NCBI RefSeq assembly: GCF_040436345.1
Contig: NC_133224.1
Coordinates: forward strand, 12,329,519-12,393,518
DNA length: 64,000 bases
Direction: 5' to 3'
Source: Pagrus major
Taxonomy: Eukaryota > Chordata > Actinopteri > Spariformes > Sparidae
Shown here: in pieces, positions 1 through 9,598 of the stretch
Layout of the letters: each line of letters begins with the position of its first letter
Position numbering within the stretch: position 1 is the stretch's first letter
Position numbers and translations under genes: made by a program
The notes under the pieces: model-generated
Told to the model about the DNA's origin: nothing
Database searches by the model: none
What the model saw: only the letters and a program-made list of their open reading frames with translations

Positions 1-331
1 GCCACTTGTGTTTTGTTCTGAGAGTTGTTTTGAACACTCGTTTATTAGAGAAGACAGACGTGTTTTTGTTTTGTGTTTTGAATAAGAATTAGTATTAGTA
101 TAGGCCTTGTTTTGTTTAATTGATTTCATTGCTTTGGCACTCCACCTCCCTCCTTTCCTCCCCCACATTTTGTAAACCTTGGCAATTTGTGTGTTAAGTG
201 CACCATAGATAAATCATTTTTCTTTAACCATTAAACTTGTCTCATCCCAATTCTTGATTTGTCATGTTGCCGTTCCCTGTTCCCACCTGGACGTAACAAA
301 GGGATGTAACATAGATAATTTACATATAATC
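1..331. other. Left edge, no gene recognised
   Basis: AT-rich sequence with a pyrimidine-rich stretch around 140-175. I see no splice-supported coding exon. The style (C-rich tract, then an A/T-rich tail) could be the end of a retroelement, but no diagnostic motif is present. Confidence 0.3.
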
Positions 332-1460
332 ATGTAGTGTAGCTGAAAATTGTAATTTTTTTATGAAAGTGCAAAAATGTTCATGATGGTCCATTTAGCA
401 GAGGTCCAGGAGGAGCTGTTTCAGCCTCTATAGGTCAATCCCAAAATAACACTGAACAATGATGAACATGAGTGTTAGGAAAGACTGGAAAAGTGTTTTA
501 ATGAAAAATTACAAAATCACGGTTTGAAAAATACTATAACAATAGGCACTTTGACCTACATTAATAATGACACACATCTTAAGGTCTGCCTGTGTCTGAT
601 GATATACTATGAGCTCATAGAAAATGCTACAGCTTGAAGCAAAGGCCTGGAAAGACTAGAAAGTGTGTACAAACGGCTCCACAGTTTTCCTCAAAGTATT
701 TGGTATCCATTGCAAAAACTGGCAGGTCAAACAATCTGTCATTAAGTAGCTTCCTGTGAACAATTTGTGTCACTTGATTTACCATTTACATACGTAAATA
801 ATAAAATAACAGTACATCTGACACAGATCATTCTCAGACAATTATATTTAAAATATCTCTGATACTTGTCATAGGTGTACATTTGAATGATTTCCTATAT
901 AAAAAAAAAATGTTTTGAAAAGTGAAAGTTACTGGAGGCTCCCTGTGGTGCAGGTACACAAAGTCTATATCCCCACGAGGATCAGGCTGAAGTCCCTTCG
1001 GCATCTGACGTGGTGGAAACACTGACGGATTCCTTCACACAGGTGTCAACCTGAGAGGATCATGATGAGTCCAGTGTGATGCAGACACTGAGGTATCTGA
1101 AGCCGTCCAAAAAGTCCACTGTGAGCTCCTTTGTCTGGCTGACATTCACAGACAGTTTGCTCTCCTGGCTGATCAAAGGTAGAGGGAAGCCTCCAACAAA
1201 CCAAAATGCTGACATTATCCATGCAATACAGGATTTAAAATATACACTATTTAACATTTAGTCATGAAGCGTAGCTGAAAATGTTTCAGTTTTGTCCACT
1301 GAGTGATAAGCTTTAGCTCCCTCTGTAGGCCAATCCCCCCAAAATCTACATATTTTAAAAAATCTACCAGTGTTAGTATTAATCAATAGACGCTTTGACC
1401 TACATATATACACTTAGTTTGGGGATTTCTGGCTCTGACTCCAGTGGACTTGGAGCTCAT
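332..1460. repeat. Degenerate tandem duplication of the UBL-A 3' flank
   Basis: Two stretches, about 332-640 and 1255-1460, share the same order of short matching blocks: TGTAGCTGAAAA or CGTAGCTGAAAA, a 'TAGGTCAATCCC/TAGGCCAATCCC' block, a 'CTTTGACCTACAT' block, and a 'GAGCTCAT' block. The second stretch directly abuts the stop codon of UBL-A, so the first looks like a diverged copy of the same 3' flank. This suggests that another UBL copy once lay to the left. The match is interrupted and old. Confidence 0.5.
940..1257. other. Short unassigned ORFs, possible UBL relic
   Basis: On the minus strand, 1257-1060 encodes a plausible beta-strand-rich stretch containing KLSVNVSQTKELTVDFLDG, which I cannot assign to a family. 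On the plus strand, about 985-1005 resembles the end of UBL-B exon 2, with a CTGAAG...GGCATCTGA-like block. Neither has a clear exon context. They could be relics of a duplicated UBL gene or chance ORFs. Confidence 0.2.
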
Positions 1461-1659
1461 CATTTGGGCCCTTGTCTTTCCATACTTTGATTTCTGCCAT
1501 CCCTGTCACCCATTCCACCATCTCCCTCTTCTGGACCAGGCCCTCTGCCCGGTAACTTTAAAACCGTGTAAATTACTGACATGTGTCGGATTCCATAACT
1601 ACACAGCAGAGCATGTTTCTCCAGACACATGCTTCCATAGATCAGTTCCAGTTCGTGTT

Positions 1660-1724
<65 letters not shown>

Positions 1725-2245
1725 GTCAAAATGAGGCACTAACAACATTTCTTCAAAATAAATCCCAAAGATAGGCCTAATATTTCCTAATATTTACAGC
1801 CTAATTCTCTAATTCTTCAAAAAAAAAAAAATGTTTTTTTCCTTAGGGTTAGGGTTAGGGTCTTGGACCCACTGTCTTCCTACATGGTCCTACACTAGCA
1901 ACCATCTAATGTTAAAGGTTGTGTGTACTGGTGTAAAGTGGCTGTTTAAATGTGAACACGTGTTGGTCGTATGTATTAATGTGATTCTACCTCGTGATTC
2001 TAAGATTAACTGGACCAATGGCAAATCTCTCCCACTAGCACATCATTTGAGTTTAATAGACAATAACTTAACTTAATGTTAACTGTGATCTATACAGTTG
2101 TGATTCTACCTTGGATCCCGAAGACAGACAATATCTTCTCCTTCAGCTGCAGCACTGTGATGCTCTTTAACTGCTCCTCGGTGTCACACAGCTCGATGAT
2201 CCTTTCGTCCCCGCAGGGTGTATACACTTTGACCTTCACAACCAT
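1460..2245 (-). CDS. UBL-A, ubiquitin-like protein without a C-terminal Gly-Gly
   Basis: Two exons on the minus strand: 2245-2110 (donor GTAGAA) and 1659-1460 (acceptor TGCAG), joined in phase 1, giving about 111 aa. Residues 1-79 form one ubiquitin-like beta-grasp domain. The C-terminal part, YGIRHMSVIYTVLKLPG, aligns with the ubiquitin segment that ends in LRLRGG and with UBL-B. I chose the ATG at 2245 (MVVKVKVY) because it lines up with the UBL-B start; the longer frame upstream opens only with GTG. In place of the terminal Gly-Gly the protein reads LPGRGPGPEEG and continues for about 30 Gly/charged residues. Unless it is processed in an unusual way it cannot be conjugated like ubiquitin or ISG15. 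A perfect ISRE lies about 85 bp upstream. A (TG)30 tract abuts the 3' splice site in the transcript. Confidence 0.72.
1663..1722. repeat. (CA)30 microsatellite at the UBL-A splice acceptor
   Basis: Thirty uninterrupted CA units. In the UBL-A transcript this is (UG)30 ending two bases before the AG that starts exon 2, so it replaces the normal polypyrimidine tract. Confidence 0.95.
1843..1860. repeat. Short telomere-like TTAGGG tract
   Basis: Three consecutive TTAGGG units inside the UBL-A intron. It is too short to mark a chromosome end and is best read as an interstitial telomere-like repeat. Confidence 0.8.
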
Positions 2246-2327
2246 TTCTGCGGTGTCTGTAGCTTCTGCTGCGCTCTTCACGACAGGTCACCTGAACAGG
2301 AAACTGACGAGCTGAATAAAATCAAAT

Positions 2328-2340
2328 ACTTTCACTTTCA
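2328..2340 (-). promoter_or_regulatory. Perfect ISRE upstream of UBL-A
   Basis: On the minus strand this reads TGAAAGTGAAAGT, an exact GAAANNGAAA interferon-stimulated response element. It sits 83-95 bp upstream of the UBL-A ATG in the correct direction. IRF9/STAT1/STAT2 and other IRFs bind such sites in known interferon-stimulated genes. That UBL-A is interferon induced is inference from this site. Confidence 0.75.
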
Positions 2341-2965
2341 TCCTTCACATGAAAAACAAAAAGACATACAACAGACTTTTACTGAACACAAAACGTGTAT
2401 CCAGCTCTTACCTGGAGACATCTAACCTCACCTATTTACTCTCACTGTGAGAAGGTTTTAAATCTTTTTTTGATTTCTGTTTTTAAAAATCATAATCATC
2501 GGTCGACCACGTTTTGTGAGAATCGCCCGAGTAATAAAGTAAAACTTGAAAGTCTGAAGTTCATGAGTGCCCAAAGATAAACTACTTCATATTCACCGCA
2601 GATAATAATGTCATTTAACCGGTAATAGACACGTTTTTATCCTGTCACGTTTAATTATGAAGGAGGCTTCATGTTGAGTGCACAAAGTAATGACTACAAT
2701 AATGACACCGTTTAGATTGGTTGATAACCTGACTTTCACTAGATTACATGCACTTTTAAATACATTCAGACTGGCACCATTTCTATCAGCTGACACGTCG
2801 GCAATTATCCAATAAAGAAATGAATAAACTCACGTTTTGCCCTGACTTGTTGGTAGTCGCTGCTCTGGTGGAAAGTCTTCACGACGGATGCTGCGACATT
2901 AACAAACCACCCGTTACAAACGAAGGCGGAAGTTGTCTGTCTCCAACACTTTTTTCTTTGCTTGC
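2341..2965. other. Region upstream of UBL-A, non-coding
   Basis: AT-rich, with no supported exon. A more GC-rich patch at about 2830-2935 could be a 5' untranslated exon or promoter for a minus-strand transcript, but I find no decisive splice evidence. Confidence 0.35.
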
Positions 2966-3105
2966 TTAAAGGGGCAGTAGCTTATGTAGTTAAAGAGAAG
3001 AAATTCAAACTCAGAATTGTAATATTTACAATAGTAATGAGGTAATAATACAAACTCAGACATGTATTTTTACGTAAGTGAGTAAACACGCATGATTTAT
3101 TTAAA
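2966..3105 (+). mobile_element. MITE family 1, left half
   Basis: The first of several copies of a short TIR element whose ends read AAAGG(G/T)GCACTATGTAGTTTTG. This copy keeps the left end and the internal 'AATTCAAACTCAGAATT' and 'GAGGTAATAATACAAACTC' blocks, then stops. Fuller copies are at 4648, 9222 and 29790. Confidence 0.65.
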
Positions 3106-3195
3106 CAAACATGTACTATGCAACCTACTGTGCATCTTACATTTTCTGTGGGTTATCTTTAATACTTAAGTTTTCTATACTGATTGTGTGTTTAA

Positions 3196-3375
3196 TAAAG
3201 GTGCACTGTGTAGTTTGGGGGAAAATCGTCATTGACTGGTTTTTATGTCTGAACAAACTAAATAAACAAATGAAACTTAAAGGACAACACAGTTTCATAC
3301 TGTTTTACTTTGTTTATATGTGGCGGACCCTGCCACCTTTCAAGCTTCAAAAAGTGCTCTGGGGACAAGGACATT
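3196..3375 (-). mobile_element. MITE family 1, other half, inverted
   Basis: Runs from a terminal AAAGGTGCACTGTGTAGTTT through the hallmark centre TGTGGCGGACCCTGCCACC. The same centre recurs at about 4750, 27369, 29960 and 36511, which defines the family within the window. Confidence 0.7.
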
Positions 3376-3559
3376 TTTCCAACCAGGGACAGGATCTGAG
3401 AGAGGATAAAAGCAGTGGAGCAGGTTGGAACCAAAGGTGATGAACGAGGAACTTGATGTTGGCGTATTATTTGAAATTAAAGCAGAATATTTTCTGGGTC
3501 TTTGATATCTTAATACATATAAATATATATTTGGTGAGACTTTATAATATCTGTCATAT

Positions 3560-3780
3560 CATTAAAATAAACGATTGTAATTTATAGGTAATTAAACTTT
3601 ATTAAGCAGGTATTTAACTGGTAAGAAGCAATATTTCACGATTTATTAGCAATTAATTATTGATGTTCATAATACTTTTTGATTGGTATATAAATACTGT
3701 GTGGTTCATTTATAAACTTTATTTGGATGAATTGAAACTGATGTTTTTAACTTTAAATTCAATTAAATTCAGTAAGTAAG
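3560..3780. repeat. Interspersed AT-rich repeat, family 2
   Basis: Shares blocks such as TTTATTAGCAATT, TACTGTGTGGTTCATTTATA and TTGGATGA(G/A)TTG with 21235-21770, where the block occurs twice, and with 30300-30555. It may have travelled with the gene-unit duplications or be an independent transposon-derived repeat. Confidence 0.6.
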
Positions 3781-4647
3781 AGCAATGACCAGAAGGTGGC
3801 GCCATTGTCCAGGAGTTTAAAGGTGTGACGTTTGCCAGTGAAAACAGCAGCACCACCTCCATGACCCCAGCATGTAGTTTCAAAAGGCCAGTTTGAGTGA
3901 CACATAGTCCAGGTTTCAGTAGGATTAATGACTTTTTGTCCAATACATTTACTCAGTGTACAACTTTTTCTATATTCTCATTATGAAACAATAGAGTTGT
4001 TGCTGTACATTCTCACATCTGTGTCTGAAGTATTTAAAGTATTATTGTACATCTAAAACAGACATGCAGCAAGAATCTTTCCTACATTTATAATTTGTGG
4101 TGAAACATTATTCACATTATGATTTTACTTTCAAAACAGTTGACCAGTTTATAAAATATGATGTAATATTATGATCTAAACCACCAAAAACCAGATAAAA
4201 CAGATAAAATAACTTCACCTCACAACATTTAAATACTATTGACATTTTGATACTTTTGCTAATAATACTAATATACTTTTACTTAAGTTTTTTATCATAG
4301 TTACATAAATAGATTATCCAAGTATTTCTTCTACAACTTGTGTACAGTGATTTCACCAATGTATTGTGGTTAGACAAGCTACTTGCAGCAGCTCAAATAA
4401 GCAGATTTAAGGGTCTTAGTTAACATTTATTTATATTGTTGGTTTTTGTTACACTTCCTGACTGACCCCCTCAGTGCATCACTGCTAAAAATAGAAATGA
4501 TTCAAGCAAACCAATATCACGTAGGCTGTGTATTTTTTTTATTTTTTTATTATAATACAAGAAAAACAGCAATGCAATGTGTGGAGACTGAACAAATCAG
4601 CAAGTGAAGAAAAACAATGAAAAAACAATCCAACAGAAACAGTAAAT
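3781..4647. other. Intergenic, downstream of RBR-A
   Basis: AT-rich sequence with no supported exon. A TTTATT at about 4538-4543 is AATAAA on the minus strand and could be the RBR-A polyadenylation signal, roughly 410 bp past its stop. Confidence 0.4.
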
Positions 4648-4913
4648 TAAAGGGGCACTATGTAGTTTTGAAAAATAAAATTAAAACTCAGAATTTTAAT
4701 ATTTAAGATATCAATGAGGTAATAATAACTGTTTGAAGCCAGAAAGGTGGCAGGGTCCGCCACATATCAACATAGTAAAACAGTATGAAATTGTGTTTAC
4801 AGTGTGAGTTTGGTTATTTAATTTGTTGTTGTTTGGCATGAAAAAAATCAATGAAGATCTTTCTCTTCTGATTAAAATGTCTTCCCCCAAACTACGTAGT
4901 GCACCTTTAAAGT
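4648..4913 (+). mobile_element. MITE family 1, near-complete copy
   Basis: Both inverted ends are visible: TTAAAGGGGCACTATGTAG on the left and CTACGTAGTGCACCTTTAA on the right. Both are bounded by TTAA, which would suit a piggyBac-type target, although this is not proven. It is about 266 bp long and lies just past the RBR-A stop. Confidence 0.75.
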
Positions 4914-4951
4914 AATTTATATTTTTATGCAGTGTGATGTGGTCCCAGAGT

Positions 4952-6496
4952 TTAGAGTCTCTGCCACACTGGTATAGAGGTCTGTCTGGGAGCTACACCA
5001 GTGGAACAAACTGTAAAATATGAGTTTGGGTTGAGTTCCTGGCACTCTTCAGTGGTGTTCAGGCACACGAAACAGAACTCTACCTTACACCGGGGACATA
5101 TGACGTTTTTACACTGACTTCTGTTGTGCTCCACCAGCAAACCACAGGTGGGACAGGCTCGGATGGAGGGGCAGCCATCGACCCCCTCCACATCCTCGAA
5201 GACGATATCAGAACAGGTCCACAACATTTCCAGCGGGCTCTGGCAGTCATTGTTTTCACAGCGGTCTGAACGAGGAGCTGGACCTTTCCATTCCTTCAGA
5301 CACTGCCAGCAGAATATATAAAGCCTGTTTCTGTCAGCTGTGCATGCTGTGCATTGAACACTCAGATCATTGAGATCAGTCCTCACCACACGAGACTTGC
5401 AACCAGGACACTGTGAAGAGAAGTCACATGAAAAATGGAGATGTTTTAAATTGTCTCGCATGCTAAACATTGTAAACAAGTTAATATGATTTCTAAAACA
5501 GATACTTACGACTTTGACGTTCAAGTAACTCCTCGCAGCGTTACTGAATATTTTCTTCTCAAATTCTGCCATTTCTTCAGGAGTCAGAAGAGCCATTTTA
5601 CAAACCACCTCGAAGGACCACTCACCATCACAGTTAGTTTGTCCACACACAAATCCACACTTGCCCTTAAAAAGAAAATCAAAGAAAAAAAGATAGATAG
5701 ATAGATAGATAGCTTTATTAATCCACAAGGGAACTTTCACTGTCTAAGTGTACTGTTACTTCTAAGAAACAATAAAATGGTTCATAAAACATGTATTAAG
5801 TAATGGTAAAGGTTAAAAACATCAGTTGCAACTATAAATTACAATCATTTATTTAGATGACACGATACATATTATAAAGTCTTACAATATGTATATATAC
5901 ACACACACATATGTATGTATGTATGTATTAAGATATCAGAGACCCGGAAAAAACACTATGCTGCTCTGCATTTTGTCAGAATAAAGTTAAGTCCCTTTAG
6001 ATGTCTTTAAATGTCATCATGAAGGTGATGTAAACATCATACCTGGTCCAACAGCCTGCGACACCAGTCGGTGAGAGACATCGGAGTGACAGCGTGACCA
6101 CAGGGCATCTTTGCTCTGAGAGACTTGTAGTCGTTACACAAAACTATGAGACACACAAGAGAAGATGTGCAGCTATAATTAAGGACTTTTAATTTTAATA
6201 GAAGCCCTTATCAATATTTGTTCAGCTCATATCATAAATGTCAGATTTGTCTACTTACAGTCTAATTCATCATCTCCGTCCACAAATGTGAGCGTGGGGT
6301 CCTGCGGGTCATAACACTTCTCCTGGTCGCTCGTCCAATCGTCTTCTCTGTCAGCACCGTTCACCTCTTCATCGGACACAAAGTCAGATTCCCACTCATC
6401 ATCAGCCACAATTCTGCGAGGTTCTGGAGATTCATTAGTTTTAACATTTCCTCTCTGTTTTCTCTTCTTCCGTCTGGTCGACAGCTTGCTTCCCAT
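4952..6496 (-). CDS. RBR-A, RING1-IBR-RING2 E3 ligase with myristoylation-type N-terminus
   Basis: Four exons on the minus strand: 6496-6259, 6143-6043, 5665-5510 and 5410-4952. All junctions are GT-AG with continuous frame, giving 317 aa. The N-terminus MGSKLSTRRKKRKQRG fits an N-myristoylation signal followed by a polybasic patch, then an acidic linker. Residues 82-127 form an atypical RING1 (CGH...C...C). The IBR starts at CPGC (166) with regularly spaced Cys pairs. RING2 is about 251-281 (CPTCGLLVEHNRSQC...FCFVC). Cys265 occupies the position of the catalytic Cys that accepts ubiquitin as a thioester in parkin- and HHARI-type RBR ligases. It is shorter than most RBR ligases. It shares a 209-bp divergent promoter with UBL-B, so that modifier is a candidate substrate; this is inference. 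The orthologue is not identified. Confidence 0.85.
5689..5735. repeat. GATA repeat with retroelement-like tail
   Basis: (GATA)n followed by CTTTATTAATCCACAAGGGA. This resembles the 3' terminal sequence of abundant fish non-LTR elements (CTTTATTGATCCCCAAGGG). It lies in RBR-A intron 2. Confidence 0.5.
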
Positions 6497-6705
6497 GTTG
6501 ACTTACTCTCATACGCAATCCAGACTGATGAGTGCTCTGCCTTATTACTGTGAGGCGTTCGTGGTTTCTGTGAAGTCATGTGATTTGGAGTTGCCCCAGG
6601 GCAGGTGTGGCATTTTTCTTCTTCTTCTTCTTTTGACATCACTCATTGGATCATTTGCACCTGAACTAACGCACCTGAGGAGCGCTCTCCTCACCAACAG
6701 GCAAA
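6497..6705. promoter_or_regulatory. Divergent promoter of RBR-A and UBL-B, with GAS site
   Basis: The 209 bp between the two start codons must hold both promoters and 5' leaders unless distant exons exist. At 6566-6574 it contains TTCTGTGAA, a TTC-N3-GAA STAT/GAS-type site, followed by GTCATGTGAT. The same two blocks recur at the same place upstream of RBR-B and RBR-C with different central bases. No clean ISRE is seen here. Confidence 0.6.
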
Positions 6706-7306
6706 ATGGGAATCCAGCTGAAAGTACATGGACCCAAAGGAGAGGAGAAGATCATCGACCTGTGCGACAGTGACAAGGAGCTGAAGAAGATGACTGTGAC
6801 ACAGCTGAGGGTTAAAATAGGTCGAGAAATGAGGATAAGTACGTTTAAAGTCTCTTTTCTTTATCATGTTATATATTTTTTAAAATGTACTTTAATGCAG
6901 ACGGGGTAATGTTATTTAAAAATCATTCATCAATCATGTTATCATTAAAATTGACTGAAATCTAATGTTGATTTATTTCAAACAATAAATATGAGGTACA
7001 AACAGCACAGATAAATAAATCAAAGTTAATTTTTATGGTCAATAGTCAAATGAAACGTTGTTTTTTATTAGGGAAAAAGTCCTGAACAAACATGTTATCA
7101 AATCCAATTCTTGTGAATTTCCATTGAGTGAATGCTTTTTTTTTAAATTTCTATTTATTTATTTATTTATTTATTTCTCCTCAGCTGAAGATATCCGGAT
7201 AATCTTCAGGACCGAGCCTCTGGAGGAAAAATCCCTGCTGTCATCCTACGGCATCCGACACATGTCGACCATCCACACAGTACTGAAGTTACCCGGAGGC
7301 ATCTGA
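6706..7306 (+). CDS. UBL-B, one-domain ubiquitin-like modifier ending in Gly-Gly-Ile
   Basis: Two exons: 6706-6838 (donor GTACGT) and 7185-7306 (acceptor CTCAG), joined in phase 1, giving 84 aa. The whole protein is one ubiquitin-like fold. GIRHMSTIHTVLKLPGGI aligns with the last strand and tail of ubiquitin (...LVLRLRGG). The Gly-Gly is followed by a single Ile, so the product looks like a precursor needing removal of one residue before conjugation, as for ubiquitin and ISG15 precursors. ISG15 has two such domains and this has one. An AATAAA lies at 7386-7391, 80 bp after the stop. It is divergent from the RBR ligase and upstream of a USP, which fits a dedicated modifier. Target proteins and E1/E2 are unknown. 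Confidence 0.85.
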
Positions 7307-7385
7307 TGTGGACCAGACGCAGAAGAAAACACCCACAGACTAAAACACTGACATCAGAAACAAATAACGCTGAAATGAAAAAACA

Positions 7386-7391
7386 AATAAA
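7386..7391 (+). terminator. UBL-B polyadenylation signal
   Basis: AATAAA 80 bp after the UBL-B stop codon, at the usual place for a short 3' UTR. Confidence 0.6.
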
Positions 7392-7578
7392 ATGTATTTA
7401 ACTTACAGGTGTCTTTTGTGTGTTCTTGTTAGCCTAAATGTAAAAAATAAATAAATAAATAAAATCAATTTAAAAAAAATAATAAAGTAGGTCTAAAATG
7501 GCAATTGCCCTAGCTGGTGACCTTTCGTTAAAAAAAAAAACAACATTATTATTATTATTATTATTACCAATATGTAGG

Positions 7579-7782
7579 CTAATACCACTACTCAAAAAGA
7601 GTTTGGGATATTGGGATATGGGTGCATATATTTTGCCCAACATCATATTTGTTGCTTCAGTGTTTTACTCATGGAGAGTCACGTGTATCTGAGTTATGGT
7701 AAAATTGTTTTGTTTGTTTGTGGGGCAATATAAAACTCAAATATCTCAATATCCCTAACTAATTTTGAGTAGTATTTCCACA
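7579..7782. mobile_element. Palindromic MITE, about 200 bp
   Basis: The left arm (AATACCACTACTCAAAA...GGGATATTG) is answered by its reverse complement at about 7748-7778 (CAATATCCC...TTTTGAGTAGTATT), with further inner pairing. Foldback elements of this form in fish are usually derived from Tc1/mariner-type transposons. The family is not proven here. Confidence 0.6.
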
Positions 7783-9221
7783 TGTGTCTATACTATCGTC
7801 AACTACGTGTTTATGTTTATAATGTATAAATCTAAAGGACTCAAAACCAGTTTGGACAGAGAGAAATTTTGTCCATCTACCAATTCATTCCTGACATGAA
7901 GCACATGTTCAGTTTTAATAAGCTGAACATGAGTCATTAATACTGTCAAGCAGCTGGTTTTTGCGTTTTTCTTTTCTCTTCCTTTAGAAGAAACTGGTGT
8001 GCCAAATGGATACTTTCATTGTAACTGGGTGTGTCAGTCAATGATGTTTGCCATAAGTATTTCATTTCATTGCATTTCTCGGAGCTGCAAGAGAAACACT
8101 GACCTGAAACCAAAAGTGTTCTGATCAGGAGATTAACTACTGCACATACCTGAATGTAGCTGGGCTACATTCTGCTAACAGGTAGACAAAACAAGAACAC
8201 GGATGTGTTTATCACTTTTTGTAAATGACTGGAATTAAAAAACAACCACAGGAATGTAACTTTTCTACATTCTGATTGTGGATGGGAAAACACCAGGTAG
8301 CATCACATTCTTGTATGTCTTTCCAAGCCAACTTTTCCGCACTGTGAAAATCAAAATACAGAGCGGCTCTACTCTCAGACTACCTCAGTGCTACTTTGGA
8401 TGGTTATGTGCTGCTGCCGCTGTGCGAATAGTGACAATCGCTCTCTGCAAAATTCAACGGAAAAACTTTGGAGGGTAACTCTGCATTTTCTTTTCTTCTT
8501 TATCAAAATTAGAAGACACTATTTGTTGCTAAATTTAAAATTTATTGCTGCTGTCTTGCAGCTGGGCTTCTAAAAAAAAAGGGTCTGGCCTGGCCTGGCC
8601 TGGCTTGTAGGCGGTGCGTTCAAGTCACTGAAAGGAAACCACATCTTCCACTAAACCTGACTGGTTTCATTGATGGACTGCCGTCAGTAAGTATTACCGG
8701 ATTTTTCTCCATGTTTCTTTACAACTGAAGTATCCTGTTGTTTTAAAGTTATTCCAAGCTGCAATGCGGATATTTATTGTGTTTTTTATGTTGTTATCTT
8801 GTTAACTGTCATTGCTCGCTTGGGTGAAAATTGTGAATATTATAAGAAGTTTAATTGTATGTAATGCATAATTAATATACAGGTATTGTGCGAGTAATCA
8901 ATCTGTGTTTCCTCTTAAATAACCTACAGATCTGTCAGATAAATATCTGTTTTAAGTCCTGCTCTTTGCAGCTTTTCTAAATGGCATACAGTAGCCTGGG
9001 GTTTTTAATAACTTCTGTGATATTTCCTCATACAACAACATTAATGTCAATAATAAAAGGTTGACTGCCACTGATGTTGAGAAATTCAGGCAGCAAGTTG
9101 TGCAGATAAATGCAATCATTTTGAGTTTTTTGCCGGATTTGAATATTTAATAGGCTATTTACTAGTTCACTGTAACCTTACAGACACAGACAGTTGTGGG
9201 TCTGAGAAGGTAGAAGCCACA
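7783..9221 (+). promoter_or_regulatory. USP-A upstream region and 5' untranslated exon
   Basis: This stretch is related to 21880-22430 (USP-B) and 37720-38225 (USP-C), with shared blocks such as CTGCACATACCTGAATG and AGAACACGGATGTGTT. A likely untranslated first exon ends at 8686 with the donor CCGTCA|GTAAGT. The equivalent donors are 22428|GTAAGT and 38221|GTGAGT. Upstream of it, GAAAGGAAACC is a weak IRF-like match (AANNGAAA). The exon start is not determined. Confidence 0.5.
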
Positions 9222-9553
9222 CAGAGGGCCCTATGTAGTTTTGGAGAAAAAAATTCAAACTCAGAATTTTCATTCTTACAGTATTAATTAGGTAATAATA
9301 CAAACTCTGATATATTTATTTTTTCCATAACTGAATAAACAAGTTTCTCTCAGAGGAAAATAAGGTCCCCAGATACAAACAAAGTAAAACAGTATGAAAT
9401 TGTGTTGTCCTTTAAGGTCAGTTTGTTTATTCAGTTTATTCAGCCATGAAAACAAAGAGCTTGTTTATTTAGTTTGTTGAGGCATAAAAAGAATGAAGAT
9501 CTTTCTCTTCTGATTCAAATTCCACCCCCAGAACTACACAGTGCACCTTTAAT
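9222..9553 (+). mobile_element. MITE family 1, full-length copy
   Basis: About 330 bp with a left CCCTATGTAGTTTTGGAG-type end and a right CAGAACTACACAGTGCACCTTTAA end in inverted orientation. It lies in the 5' leader intron of USP-A. Confidence 0.7.
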
Positions 9554-9598
9554 CACCTAATTAAATAAGATAAAATAAAAGGAGATTCAAGAGGAAAG

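Noticed and set aside
1444-1774. Open frames with poly-His-Thr or poly-Val-Cys
   Set aside because: Translations of the CA repeat in other frames. Only the UBL-A exon on the minus strand is supported.
1843-1860. Chromosome end suggested by TTAGGG
   Set aside because: Only three units inside an intron; genes continue on both sides.
2246-2281. Longer UBL-A with 12 extra N-terminal residues
   Set aside because: The upstream frame opens with GTG; the ATG at 2245 aligns with the UBL-B start.
8460-8640. ISRE in the USP-A upstream region
   Set aside because: GAAAGGAAAC and TTTTCTTTTC have wrong spacing for GAAANNGAAA; at best weak IRF half-sites.
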